This document shows positions 10,814 through 22,697 of a stretch of DNA of 64,000 nt, piece by piece. Location of the stretch: assembly GCA_963082875.1 (NCBI GenBank), contig OY720100.1:2418001-2482000 (forward strand), given 5' to 3'. The first letter of the stretch is position 1. Each line of letters opens with the position of its first letter. The position numbers and the translations under genes were made by a program. Source of the stretch: Corella eumyota. Lineage: Eukaryota; Chordata; Ascidiacea; Phlebobranchia; Corellidae. Below the pieces are notes generated by a model that was given only the letters and a program-made list of their open reading frames with translations, ran no database searches and was not told the origin of the DNA.

Positions 10814-13800
10814 TTATCGATCCATATGTTGCCTTTTAGGTGACACCGGCCCGCTTGGTGGCGAGGGAGGGTCTTTGTCAGGGGGTGATAGGCTCAAAAC
10901 ACGTCGTGATCTTCGTTTAGGGCTTTTATGGTGGCTAGGGTGGTAGGGGTAAATTTTTGTAACTTGGCCGATCCCCTTGGTCGACCTTTCCCTGAATAAA
11001 AGGGTGGAACCTTCCCGGAGGTATTCGGGCACGCAAGCGAACCGGAACGTGACCTTAGCTTGCTCGTTTAATGAAATGGAGCCCTGTGAAAATATTAATT
11101 AGGTTAAGTTAATTACCAAGTAGAGTAGTGACGTAACGATTATCCCAAAAAACACTATGATTAATTATAAAAAGTCTTAATACTTTATACAATGACTTTA
11201 CTAATTACTCACAAATTAACACCTACTTAATGACGTACAAAACGTGATTATGACGTCACACTCACCTCGTCGTTGTGTATTGTTTCAATAAGCGCTGTTT
11301 GTCGAACGTTGCCCACATGCACTGTTGCCTGAAAACCCTCTGATAGAACGGTAGTCGGGTGGTAAAGTAAAAATACTGAGGCCTCAAATCTTAAACTACA
11401 ACCAGGTTGAGCTTCAGAGGTGACTATTACCATTCCCTGTAAATAAAACGTCAAAACATTATTATATCATATATTGTGCACTGTTATATAATCATTATGC
11501 GTTACTATGTGTAAGTAGAAAATGAAAATTGGGAATATTATCAATATTGCTCTCACTGTCGTATATGTTTAAATATTAGGTTTATATTGACAAATTTATA
11601 TGATTAAGGGAAATCGAAATTTCATGTGTATTGCGCCATATCATACGTTACCGTTTTTGTATCTGAAAACGCTTCGTTGTATGCTTTTCGTGATTATTAT
11701 AGAGCTATTAACTTTAATCACCAAAAATCAATAACACTGGCATCATTAAGGCCAAACAACATACAATATATATTTCAAAAACATATTGTATATGGTGTAT
11801 TTATTAATAAACCAACAGTTTCATACGTTGTTTAGTCTACGGGTTTAAAAGTCAGATAAATGTAAAGGTAATTTGATATCCAGATATTATGTTATTTTGA
11901 TTCTTTGTTAAAGTATTCTATTTTGAAATTTGATTTCTTTAAAACAATATTGTCAACAGATCTTAAATCAATAGAAATAGGATAATTTTAATAAATTAAA
12001 ATACTTTAAATTAATATTTATTTAGTTCTGGTGTATGTTTATACATCTAACTAAACACAGTTTATCGATATCTTTTTAAAATCAATATTTAAATAAAATC
12101 AATCAGTTTCTTGATATTTACGAAAATAAAACCAATCAATTTATTGCTAAGAAATGTTGCAATATATATGTGACATCTTAACAAAATACCAACTTTTAAA
12201 TCCACATACCTTTCTTATAACATCTTTGTCAATATCATTCAAAGAAAGAGAAGCAGCTTGACCTGCTCTCACTACTCTACATGGAGCTCTGTTTCTTTGT
12301 ATGGTTGTCACGGTAACAGGAAGGTACTGTCCTTCGTTGGTGGGACCAATAAGAAGGTTGTCATGTTCGCAGATGGAACCATGGAGTAAGGTTCCACCTA
12401 CAACAGCACCAACTTCTGGCACCGAGAATACTTCATCAACCTAAGCAAAAAAAATTACATTTAAAAAAAATCCCTTATTTAAAAAAAAAATCTCTGATTT
12501 TAAAAAGAAGCAATACTAATGTCTTTTTCAAAATGTAAGTTTTTTGCTTGAAAGCTTTAATTGGGACACCAAACTTACCTGAAACTCAGTTGGTTTTTGC
12601 ATTAGTTCTTCCTGTTCTCTTACATTCTTCTGTGGAGGTAAAACATTGAAGAACTTGGTCAATAACGGGAGATTTTCCCCAGTCACACTTGATACCTTGA
12701 ACACTGGAACGATTTTACTAAAAAACAAAAGTCAAGTTTAATATGTCTGTTAACAAAAGTCCAATTCTCTGTTTACAAGGGGGGGGGAACCATTAGTTTT
12801 AATAGAATTAATCCAATTCCTTTTCCAAAAATTAGAATGGTGCCTTACATTTAATAAATCTTTTTGTTTTTCTCTGATAATGTTGTATAATTTATATATA
12901 AGTCACTACCTCTCTCCAGCCATTCCTGATGCTGCGGTGTAAGCATCATCCTCCGATCTTACCCTGAAAGGAATCCTTCCGCATCCAGCTGATGAGAGAA
13001 GTTGCTCCAACTGCCGACATGCTCTCTCGGAGACCGACTCCGGACATAGATCTATCTTGGTTACCACAGCAATGGTGGGAACACCAAGTGCAAAAGCGAG
13101 ACCAAGATGTTCTCTTGTTGTACCAGCTAAAAAAATGTAATTTAAGATTTTTTAAACCATAATTTAACATTTACATAATTCCATCTAATCACATTTTTAA
13201 ATACTTTACTTTTTAGTTTACAGAAAACATATTAAAATCAAGATACTATAAACAAAACTTGAAAAAAGCTTTAATTTACCATTATCATAGTTCTAAATAT
13301 ACCCAAACTCTTTACTCACCTACTCCACGATTAGCGCTGACAACTAACACAGCAAAGTCAGGATGGTGTGAGGTTAGACCAAAAATGGTTGTCTTTAAAT
13401 ACTTGTGATGCCCGGCAAGGTCAATGAAGGTGATTATCTTGGAAGCTGTTGAACAAATATCTTCTGCTGTTTGGGATTCTTCATAATTTATAACCTGTGA
13501 AAATTGTAAAAAAAGGATGGTCAAATATAAATTTGCAAATTTAATAAACTGTAAATTTTTTTAAAATTTAATATGACTAATTAAGTTTTTAAATCTTAAA
13601 TGGATAAGTTATAAAGTCATGGCATGTTTATTATAAAAATCGTGTTTTTAAATTATTAATTAATAATAAGTTTAAATGTAGAATTTTGTTTATGATATGA
13701 AGCAAACTAAATCACAAACTAATTGGTAAAAAAAATTTAACAGGAAATTATCAATAATTAGTTAACTGACTGACAACCACATAACATGTATACAGTAAAT

Positions 13801-15406
13801 AAAGTGAATCATTGTGTTTTTATTATTATTTAAATCCAAAAAAAAATTTTAAGAAAAAAAACACAATAGGCCTACTTAAATGTCCCTAAAATTGCAATAA
13901 TAATATTACCAAGTTAAACATGAAATTACTTTGCTTGGGAAATTAAAACTGTGTCAAAAATATAAACTTTTTTTAATATAAATACAACACACAAGTACAC
14001 CTTTTAAAGTAAATTATCAGATAGTATAAGCTATGTTTTATTGGAAATAGCTAAAAGTCTTAATTATTTTAGCAGATTTTGGTTAGTTAAGAAGGTGGTA
14101 AAATATAACATTAGTCTAAAAACATTGAATTATTGTAATGAAATTGAATTTGTGCAATTGCTATGTTAGCAATTTTTGTGTGGCACTAATTTTTATAGAT
14201 GTTTTATGATTTATAGTTATTGACTTATATTTTTTTTTCTAAAAACTTTTTTGACAGTTTAAATTATTAACCTTATCATATTTTAAATGCCAATTTGTGT
14301 GGCTTACTTACACATTTATTTGTTAGATATTGCTTGACATTTATAACCCTTTTACTTACATTTCCTTTGCTGTCAAATCCTAAAATTTCGTGACTAATGC
14401 AAGAAGTTCGACCTGATTGAATCTCATGCAAATGTCGAAACAAATTCAGTCGTGCTTGGCCTCTTCCATTGTCCAAAGGACCTTGGGTTAAAACGCCAAG
14501 TAATGTTGATTTGCCTGAGTCAGCATTGCCAAGAACTGATATCCTTATGTCCAAAAACTAAAAAAACATTGGATTTTTTAAGTACCAAAGCATCGCGTTA
14601 TTGAGCTGTTGGCTAGTATAGTATATAAGATACTGCACAAATTTATTCTTAATCAGTGAGCGAGTATTTCTTTTTACCTGTTGGTCATCAGGAACTTTTC
14701 TTACTAACAGTTCCGCAACTTGTTTTCTTTCACCCAAAACTTCAGAATTGACCTCACGCTTTCGTAGCACCGTTAAATTTGCCCCCAATCTTGAAAAAAA
14801 ATTTAAAAAATTATTTCTACTCACTCTTATCAGTATCATGTCTTATAAAAAGGCAATAAAATAAGTGAGAAAGGTTTTTTATTTTATTGCTAGGGTACTA
14901 AAATGTGTTACTTGTCAGCCATAATGTTCATCGTTGCCATGGTTTCATCCATTTCTTGGTCAGTTAACCCTGCACAAACCCCATTATCTTCAACCCCGAT
15001 CTTGTAGATTGCTTCACCCTGACCCTCTTGTAATCTCCACTTCATTTGGGTGACCAGGTGTTCAATTCGTGACATTGTGGGGCTAATAAGTTTGAGTTTG
15101 TATTCTACATTTCCTTCCTCTTCCTAAAACAAACAAGTTGGTTTAGTACAAAACATAGCAGAAATTTGGAATTTTTAATTTTTTACAACAATTAAATTTT
15201 AAAAAGTTGAGGATATTAAAATGCGCAAATTTTACTTCGGGAGGTAAATTCCCAGTCCAGTCAGCCATTGTTGTTTTTTTCAGTATTTCTTTTTTCAAAT
15301 TCTTTGTTGTTTCACTGTTTTGTGTTTGATGTTTTGTTGTCTTTATTTTAGATTGATTTGTTTCTTTCTTTACTTGGTCAGTAGGGGTTTTAGATGTACT
15401 TTCCAT
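10814..15406 (-). CDS. GTPBP2: GTPBP2-like translational GTPase
   Basis: GTPase of the GTPBP1/2 group, related to EF-Tu/Hbs1, which acts in ribosome rescue. Ten minus-strand exons: 15406-15236, 15123-14912, 14789-14678, 14557-14360, 13494-13320, 13126-12910, 12717-12579, 12440-12210, 11436-11266 and 11083-10814. All are GT-AG and in frame, giving 631 residues. G1 is GNADSGKST (175-183), G3 DLAGH (256-260) and G4 TKID (312-315). Words typical of GTPBP2 rather than GTPBP1 are [38 protein letters not shown] and [14 protein letters not shown]. Later exons hold the beta-barrel domains ([26 protein letters not shown]). The C terminus extends past the family core into a basic, Pro/Ser-rich tail ([17 protein letters not shown]). 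The start is the ATG at 15406; upstream in-frame sequence lacks an ATG. Confidence 0.93.
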
Positions 15407-16848
15407 TATGCGATTGTTATTAATATTGCTTTTAAGCAATCTTGTTTTACAGTGTTCTTATAATCATTATACTTATGGTAAACTTATTTGCCTTTGCTTG
15501 ATTAATTTTCCATATCCAAATTTTTCTTTTAAAAATCGTAAACAAATAAACCTACTTTTGACTTTTATATAAATTACACTAAAAAAATAGAAAACAAATT
15601 GCATTACTAAAATTTGTTATGCCACTTAGTTGGACTTACAAACTGACTTTGAAACTGATAATTTAGAATGACGTTTATTTTATAAATAACCTTAACATGC
15701 AGACATGCAAAATGAACCGTTAAATCACTGTAGTACACATACACCGAGGATTCTATCCATGCAGACTTAACATGAGTAAGAGAACATTACAATAAACCTA
15801 ATACATTTAACGTATTAAACTTAAGTCTCATTAAATTAAGTCGTCAGTCTTTATTAACACTTGTGAAGTCATAACAATAACATTGCATCAGCTGATCGAG
15901 AAACCGGCGAATGACGCGAAGCCATTACTACGTAGCTAAAAATAAACAATGCCCACGTATTGACCAATAAGCGTCCGGCGTAATGGCGCAACACGTTGTA
16001 AAAAATAAATGTTTTATTTCAAAAATATTGCATCAGTTTAAATGCATTGGACCTTAAATTGTTACATCAATTACCAAAAATATAAAATTTATAACCTTAA
16101 CCATAAGAAAATGATCAAATATACAAATTTTCTTGCTCTTGTGAGGATAAACTAAAAATAGTTTTAGCTGTTCATCAAGTCAAGTACATTTACATGAGCA
16201 CCCACTTAAAATTCATGTCATCTGCTATTTAAACACAAAAGAACACCAAGTACAAAAAACATCCACCATGTACTAACTAAATAGTTTGTTTAATATAAAC
16301 CCAACATGTATCAAAAGAATTTATTATATCATTGCTTCACAAACTATGTTTTAACACTTTAAAATGTTTTATAGGCTACATGGTATTATTTTAACTATTA
16401 AAAATTTAATTAAATGTTGAGATTTTTAATCTTATACTTATTTTAAATATAACAGAACTGTGTTGTTTTTAAAAAAATTCCAATCCTTTGTTGTGCAATT
16501 TAAAAATATTACCTTTGCATAATATATATTAAGCCGAGTTCTTAATTATAATTTATTATATCACTTTTTTGTTAGGTGTAATAGTAAACAAAAATTAAAC
16601 TAATAAAAACATTATTCCTCTACCCACTTACTTTTTTCCCACACAAATTAATATTGTTTTTTATTGCACAGTTTGTTGTAAATGTTGAAATGTTGATATT
16701 AAAAAATTGTGTGGTTTAAACATTTTTACTAGTGATTATAAAAGAAAAACCAATACAGCTGGAAAAAATTATAAAAATTCATTTAGATTTTTATCTGGAT
16801 GAGTACTTAGTTAAATAATTTGTAACATTTAATACTTTGTTTAAAATT
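15407..16848. promoter_or_regulatory. Divergent promoter region of GTPBP2 and the lectin receptor gene
   Basis: This 1.4-kb gap lies between divergent starts. A locally GC-richer patch at about 15890-15995 contains a CCAAT motif (GACCAATAAGCG, near 15961), TACGTA near 15929 and several CpGs; it is the best candidate for a promoter. The rest is AT-rich with nothing I recognise. Confidence 0.4.
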
Positions 16849-19800
16849 ATGCTTAAAAACATATTTTTTATATTTATTCTGTATTTAGTAAATACAGTAT
16901 TGTCGGAACAACCAAGTGCAGCAGGTAACAACAAATAGTTTTATCATGAAATTAAAATATTTATTATTTAAAAAATAAATTTCCATTTTTTTAGCAATTT
17001 TTACCTATGCTGGCTTCTCTTTTTCATTATTTACTGATGCTCCTTTAACCTGGTCTGAAGCTCGAGATGCTTGTTCACAATATGCTGGTGGTGTTACTGT
17101 TCAAGTTACAACCCTGGAACTACAGAATCAAATTAATAATGCTTTAGAAGATTTGTCCAGTGATCCAGTGGCTGGTGCAAGTCTTGAATCCAGCTCTGGT
17201 GTTGGTTATTGGACAAGTGGTTTGTTAGAAGTTGGTGCCACAGAAGTAACATGGGATGGTGCAACATTGGTTGCTTCAGGTGCTGCAAGTTTTAGTAACT
17301 TTGCCACAAATGTAGAAAGTAATAGTGGAGGGGATATGTGTGTAGTTATACAGGGTAGGAGTAACAACGATGGTACTTCAAATCTAGGAAAATGGTTTTC
17401 AGATTCATGCACACAAAAACATAATTATATATGTCAAGGTTTGTAAAATGTAATATTATAATATAAAGGCGGTTTAAAATCGTATTTTTTAGTTTAAAAT
17501 AATGTTTGTTATTAATTTTTTATAATTTGCAACTGGTTTAAAAATGTGTTATTTTTTTATACTACCTCACAGCATCGTGCGTTACTCAAACCTGTTTTAA
17601 TGGAGGAACATGTGAAATTCGCGATGGAATTCCTGTGTGCATTTGCCCACCTGACTTTATTGGAAGGAAATGTAGATTTTGTAAGTTAAAGTGTACACTT
17701 TTCTTTTTATTCCACTTGTAACAGGTTTTATACAATAATAATTAACAATAAGGCTTTTTAATATTACAAATTATGATATTTTTTTATTTAAATTTACCAA
17801 CTCTATCATTTTTGTATCATTTTTGTATATATTTAAGTTTTTTTAAAGATATTAAAAATTTATTTTATTTTCAGTAAAATCAAGTTATTCTCCAATGACA
17901 CCCATAAGTGCAAATGATTATGTTTTAACCTGTACTGTGCAAGGCAATCCTTTAATATCATGGTCAATTTCAACTGAAGATGGAAACAAGCCTGTTGCAG
18001 ATGACAACGAAGAATATAGAATATCAACAACTACAGCAGAAAGCGAAGTAACAAGTACATTAACTGTATCAAAAGGTGGAATGTGTTTGGGTGTCGACAG
18101 CTTCATTTGCGTTGGAAATATTATCTCTGAAAGTGGGCAAACTGTTAGCAGTTTACCAGCAATATTTCAAGTTATCCCAGCCCAAGGTTCGTTAAAAATA
18201 ATGCTTTTTGAAGTTTTTATATGTTAGTGTTTTTTTTGTTTTTTTTTGTATCTTTATCTTCGATGTGGGAAAGTCGAATGCTCGACCTAAACATAGAGTA
18301 ACATCAGTTACAGTTACTCCGACTCAGTCTTGAGTAGCCTTAGGCAGCTTGGGATCGGATTATAATTGCCCGATAATTATACTGCTGATTAGGTGCTGGC
18401 TCAGCAGGAGTTCAAACCGTTTAAAACGCCTTACTAAATGGCGCTACAGCATGAAATCAGTAGGGATTGAACCCATGACTTCATCAGTGGTGTAGCAAGT
18501 GTTCTTACCACTACACCATGCTGCCAGTTGGGTTTAAATCTTTATTTTAATCTTGTTTAAGGTCCATCTATCATTGATGCAACAACTCTAATTTGCAGTG
18601 TTCAGTATTCATCAATAACAGTGTATTGGACAACATCTGATGATTTGCTTTTGATTCCCCATCAAGTCACAATTTCCAACCCTAATTTAAACCATAATAT
18701 TAACCAAACAAAAGAGGTGTTTGCTAATAAAACAAACACCTTAACACAATTTGAAGGTTTACTAGGAGATACTACTTATGAAATACAGGTTTGAGGTGTT
18801 TTTAATTTAATTAAATACTTTTATTTGGTAAAGATTTATATTTATTATTTACATTAAATTTCATAATTAGTTTGGGCAATTTTAATTTTCTTTTGGCCTA
18901 ATTTTCTTTTTACAAAATTGCAGATTTCTGTGATAGCACCAGATTGTTTAAAGCCTTTTACTACTGTATATGCAATTACTACTGGAACAACTGAACCAAA
19001 AGTTGAAAATGTTGTATTTGCTTACAATTTAGTTACTGAAGTGTGTGAACTCACATGGCAATATGCATCTGGCTTTGAAGCAGTTAATTTTTTTGTAAGT
19101 TTTATTCTTGTTCAACTGTTTTGGTAAAATTTAGTTTTATTGCGCCTTAAATTGGAACAGTTTATTATATTAAGCCATAGATCAAGCATCTACAATTTTA
19201 ACATGCAGAAGTTAATATATTTTTTACAGATAAATGTTACAAGTTCAGTTAAAGATATTAAAAATGATCTGATTGGGTTTTTACCAAATCAAAACAAAAG
19301 TTTTGATGCAGTTGTGACAGGAGCACAATCTTTTAAATTCCCTGCTCTCCCAAATCGAAAACACAATGTTTCAATATATACACCGACTTGTGTTCATATA
19401 AAAGACCCTGTTTTTGCTAAAGGAAATTGTGAAACTCCACCAGCAATAATTTACGGTAAACCTTTGTTAGTATAAATGAAATAATTTTAAAATTTTTGGA
19501 GTTTTTTAATTATTTAATATATAATATTAATTTATAAATTAATGATTTGTTTAATTACTATATTTTAGAATATATTTTATTGTAGACATTAATTGTTACA
19601 GAAACAAGTCTACCAGCCCCAATCTTGGTAAATAATTCTTTAAATGAAAGTAAAAGAGAAGTGATAATTCAACCTGTTGACAATAGTGATGTAACAGCCA
19701 AGTAAATAATAGCTAAACTCATTCATACATATATTTGTTACTCTTAGTATCAATTAAATGTTGCTTATAATATTATAAAATTTTTGAATATTTTTAAAAT

Positions 19801-21233
19801 CTAATTAGAGGTTAATTTTTTAGTTGTTACTTCCTGATATTACAATCTCAATGTGATGGTAACACAAGTAAATTGAATGATACTATTTTGCTGCAAGATG
19901 TTCAAACAGCTACTTCTGATGACTATGATACAAATAAACCTTATTTTGCGTATGCTAAAAGGTATACAAGAAAATTATTTTAAATTAAAAAATGTTTTGT
20001 TTATAAAGAAAATATATTTTTAATTTTATATTATTTTAATCCACCAGCATAGACAACTCTTAAACAATTCTTTAAAATTTAATGCTATTGCTTTACAGTA
20101 GGTATGATAATGAAGAAATTTTATTGGGAAACAAAACAATAACAAAATGTAGTTTTGGGGAACTCACAATTGTTGCTAACAACAGACTGTTAAAAGAAGG
20201 CAAAAATTACAGGTAAAATATTTTTAAATAAAAATGTTTTACATTTTTTATTTAATTATGTTTAATTTTACATTTTTTATTTTATCATGTTCCAGACACC
20301 TAGTTTTTTAAAAATTAATCAACAAAGACAATATTCAGTTTTATATTTAGTGCTTTCGCTATAGCAATTTTCCCAACTTCAAATGGAATTTCAGTGATTC
20401 GAAGTCCTATTATAAATATTCCAGGAATACCCATTTTACCAAGTATGCAGTTTGTTCCTAAATTGATTACCCTAATGTAATATGTTTTGTCAGATTTAAT
20501 AAAAAATAAACAAATAGTTAATAAATATTTTTTAGTCCCCCCTCCCTCCTGTCCAAGCAGAGCTCGTTTAGTTGCCACCTTAGCTACCACTGAACCTTTG
20601 CTGTTTGTTGTTATCTTGTTATTGGCATTCTACTTACACCAGCTTAAAAAGTAAAAAAATTAAAATCTAATATATTTTAAATTTATTTTATTTATTTGAA
20701 TTTGTTTAGGATTTTATTTTGATTTCTATGTACAAATTTACTTTTTTTTTGTATATTTCTTTACCCTCGATGTGGGAAAGTCGAATGCGCAACTTAAACC
20801 TAGAGTAACATCAGTTATTCCGACCCAGTCTCGAGTTGCCTTTGCCAGTTTGGAATATTATTGATTATAATTGCCCGATAAATATATTGCTGATTATATG
20901 CTGGCTTAGCAGAAGTTCACTGCATTTTTAGCGCTTTACTCAATGGCACTACAGCATGAGATCAGTGGGGATGGAACCTATGACTTATGTATAGTGTAGC
21001 AAGTGTTCTTACCACTACACCACACAATAAAGGCATAAATTTTAATGTTACTTGATGGCTAAATCAATTAAACCCCAATTTTTTGTTTTGAATTTAGAGA
21101 ACGGAAAAGGAAACAAATAACAAAAATAGCTAAAATCGCTGCAACACAAGCCAGTGGTCAACCCAAACCAACAGTAACAGAAACACCAACAAAAGTTACA
21201 ACCTCAATCAGACTTGTTGTTGATGAGGACTAG
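16849..21233 (+). CDS. Type I receptor: C-type lectin, EGF, Ig-like, FN3-like, transmembrane
   Basis: Thirteen exons: 16849-16924, 16995-17438, 17573-17680, 17875-18186, 18562-18788, 18924-19094, 19230-19455, 19602-19701, 19824-19961, 20099-20212, 20351-20442, 20536-20650 and 21098-21233. The sum is 752 codons plus stop. Order: signal peptide MLKNIFFIFILYLVNTVLS; C-type lectin domain (26-173) ending WFSDSCTQKHNYICQ; one EGF repeat (about 174-209; CFNGGTC, CICPPDFIGRKC); an Ig-like domain (210-313); FN3-like sequence from about 314; a region resembling the membrane-proximal part of receptor tyrosine phosphatases (about 520-665); a TM helix (about 682-703, LLFVVILLLAFYL); and a 49-residue basic/Thr-rich tail. 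There is no phosphatase domain. The lectin fold has no clear EPN or QPD sugar motif. Introns 4 and 12 carry SINEs. Exon 11 is the least certain: it depends on the acceptor at 20350, because the earlier acceptor meets a stop. No named orthologue recognised. Confidence 0.75.
18250..18525 (-). mobile_element. tRNA-derived SINE (family A), near full length
   Basis: Minus-strand copy in intron 4 of the lectin receptor gene. Read on the minus strand it starts GGCAGCATGGTGTAGTGGTA (pol III A box), then has a B box GGTTCAATCCC, and ends in the family tail ACATCGAAGATAAAGATA. Several differences from the 39452 copy suggest moderate age. Confidence 0.85.
20750..21028 (-). mobile_element. tRNA-derived SINE (family A)
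   Basis: Minus-strand copy in the last intron of the lectin receptor gene. It shares the family tail (TACCCTCGATGTGGGAAAGT on the plus strand) and the tRNA-like head ending CTTACCACTACACCA. The B-box region is more diverged than in other copies. Confidence 0.8.
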
Positions 21234-21635
21234 ATTGTATCTTTTTTACTTAAAGCAAATATTTGTTTTGAAATTTAAAATGAATTCTTTTTTAATTTGT
21301 TTTAAAAATATTAAGTGCAATAGTTCAATATATGTGCAATATTATTACTATTAACCTAACTTTAAAAATATGTAAAACTGTTATTTTTTGTTGTCCTTTT
21401 TATTCTATTTTTTGATTTTTACTTTTATAAATAACCTTGTAATATGAATTTATATAACCAGATGCAATCTACTTATAATATATCATGTAATCTCAACAAT
21501 TCTTCTTTATTTTAAGTATAAATTTAAATGATTTCACCATAAGAATACAGCATAGACTATAAATCAGAATACTATTTAATTTATTTCTTACAGTAAAGTA
21601 TAACGTAAAATTTAATTAAACAAACTAAATGAATT
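21234..21635. other. Convergent spacer, 3' UTRs of lectin receptor and CATIP
   Basis: A 402-bp AT-rich gap between the stop codons of two convergent genes, presumably 3' UTR sequence. Nothing else recognised. Confidence 0.5.
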
Positions 21636-22697
21636 TCAGTTTTCAGTTGCAGAATGTTTGTAAGAAGATTGTTCTGGAACAGAAGAGGAAAAGGTTGAAA
21701 AAAATTCGGCTGCAAATCCGACCACATCATCTGGTTTCCGTAGCAACAAGAATTGAAAGAAGTCAGCAAGAAGAGTTGAAGCGTCGGGGTGCTCGCGCAA
21801 ATATGTCTCGTGCCCCGCTTTTAACTCTTCTTTTCTTTGTAAATACCTGGAATTTAACTCCATATCCTCTTCCCAGTTTAAAGTTTTTTTCCCGAAAACA
21901 GGTTTTAGTTCCAGTTCTTCACGCTCAATCAAGCGTGGGACTTTCATAAGGGTTGCAACAGCCGGGGATCCGACTTGAATCCTCATTGTTAGGTGACCAT
22001 CTTCCATGAAGTAAGATTGCCAAGAATGTGGCAAATCTCCAAACGACATCACACTTCGTTCTATGCCAGTTACAGTTAACTCCTTGCTTCCAACTTGTTG
22101 TTTACGTTTTGGTAAAGGTTTGTAAACTGATTGCACCAAGTTGTTTGAGTCAGAATCGACAGTAACGAATGTAATTTCTTCGTGAAAACTACTTCGAATT
22201 AACATTCTTTGTATCAAGATATTAAGTCCTTCGGTCACAAAACCTTCAAGATTTTCTTTAGGAAATTTGTAAGTTGTTTTTTTAATTTCTTCACCTTGTG
22301 TAACTTGTCGTTTAACTGTTAATTCCCCGGTCTCTTGATCTGTTGTCATTTCAGTTTTCTTTTCCAATTCATTGCCAGGAACTTTAACATACTCATGATG
22401 ATCCTGACTAATCAATTTTAAACTGTCTACATCAACATAAGTTGTAATACTTGTGCCCATTGGAATATCGTCCACCTTGCCATGACTGCTTGCATGTATC
22501 AGCAAAAAAATATTCCCACCTTTAGATATTTTTTCAACATTTGTTGTAAATTCTCCGATTGTTTTTCCGTCATCTGAAATGGTTACGAGGTTGTCTTCAA
22601 AAATGCAAAGATCTAAGGTTTCTTTGTCGATATTTTGTAGAAATTTCACAGCTGATTCCGAAGCACAAATGTTAGAATCACTTGTAATGTTTTCCAT
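21636..22697 (-). CDS. CATIP: Ciliogenesis-associated TTC17-interacting protein (CATIP)
   Basis: Actin- and ciliogenesis-linked protein that partners TTC17 in vertebrates (formerly C2orf62). A single exon of 353 residues starts at the ATG at 22697. Family words visible in order are LDLCIFEDNLVTISDDGKTI near residue 30, FLLIHASSHGKVDDIPMGTS, DHHEYVKVPG, FPKENLEGFVTEGLNIL, WQSYFMEDGHLTMRIQVGSP, KTLNWEEDMELNSRYLQRKE, and FFQFLLLRKPDDVVGFAAEF at the C terminus. These line up with human CATIP along the whole length. The region from about 290 to 340 resembles the RIIa-like dimerisation segment seen in cilia and sperm proteins (inference). The gene is intronless here. It is convergent with the lectin receptor gene, with a 2.7-kb gene-poor region upstream. 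Confidence 0.9.
   Translation of the reverse strand: MENITSDSNICASESAVKFLQNIDKETLDLCIFEDNLVTISDDGKTIGEFTTNVEKISKGGNIFLLIHASSHGKVDDIPMGTSITTYVDVDSLKLISQDHHEYVKVPGNELEKKTEMTTDQETGELTVKRQVTQGEEIKKTTYKFPKENLEGFVTEGLNILIQRMLIRSSFHEEITFVTVDSDSNNLVQSVYKPLPKRKQQVGSKELTVTGIERSVMSFGDLPHSWQSYFMEDGHLTMRIQVGSPAVATLMKVPRLIEREELELKPVFGKKTLNWEEDMELNSRYLQRKEELKAGHETYLREHPDASTLLADFFQFLLLRKPDDVVGFAAEFFSTFSSSVPEQSSYKHSATEN

Noticed and set aside
20315-20590. Minus-strand 91-codon frame within the lectin receptor gene
   Set aside because: It lies antisense to exons 11 and 12, which keep the receptor frame and lead into its transmembrane segment.
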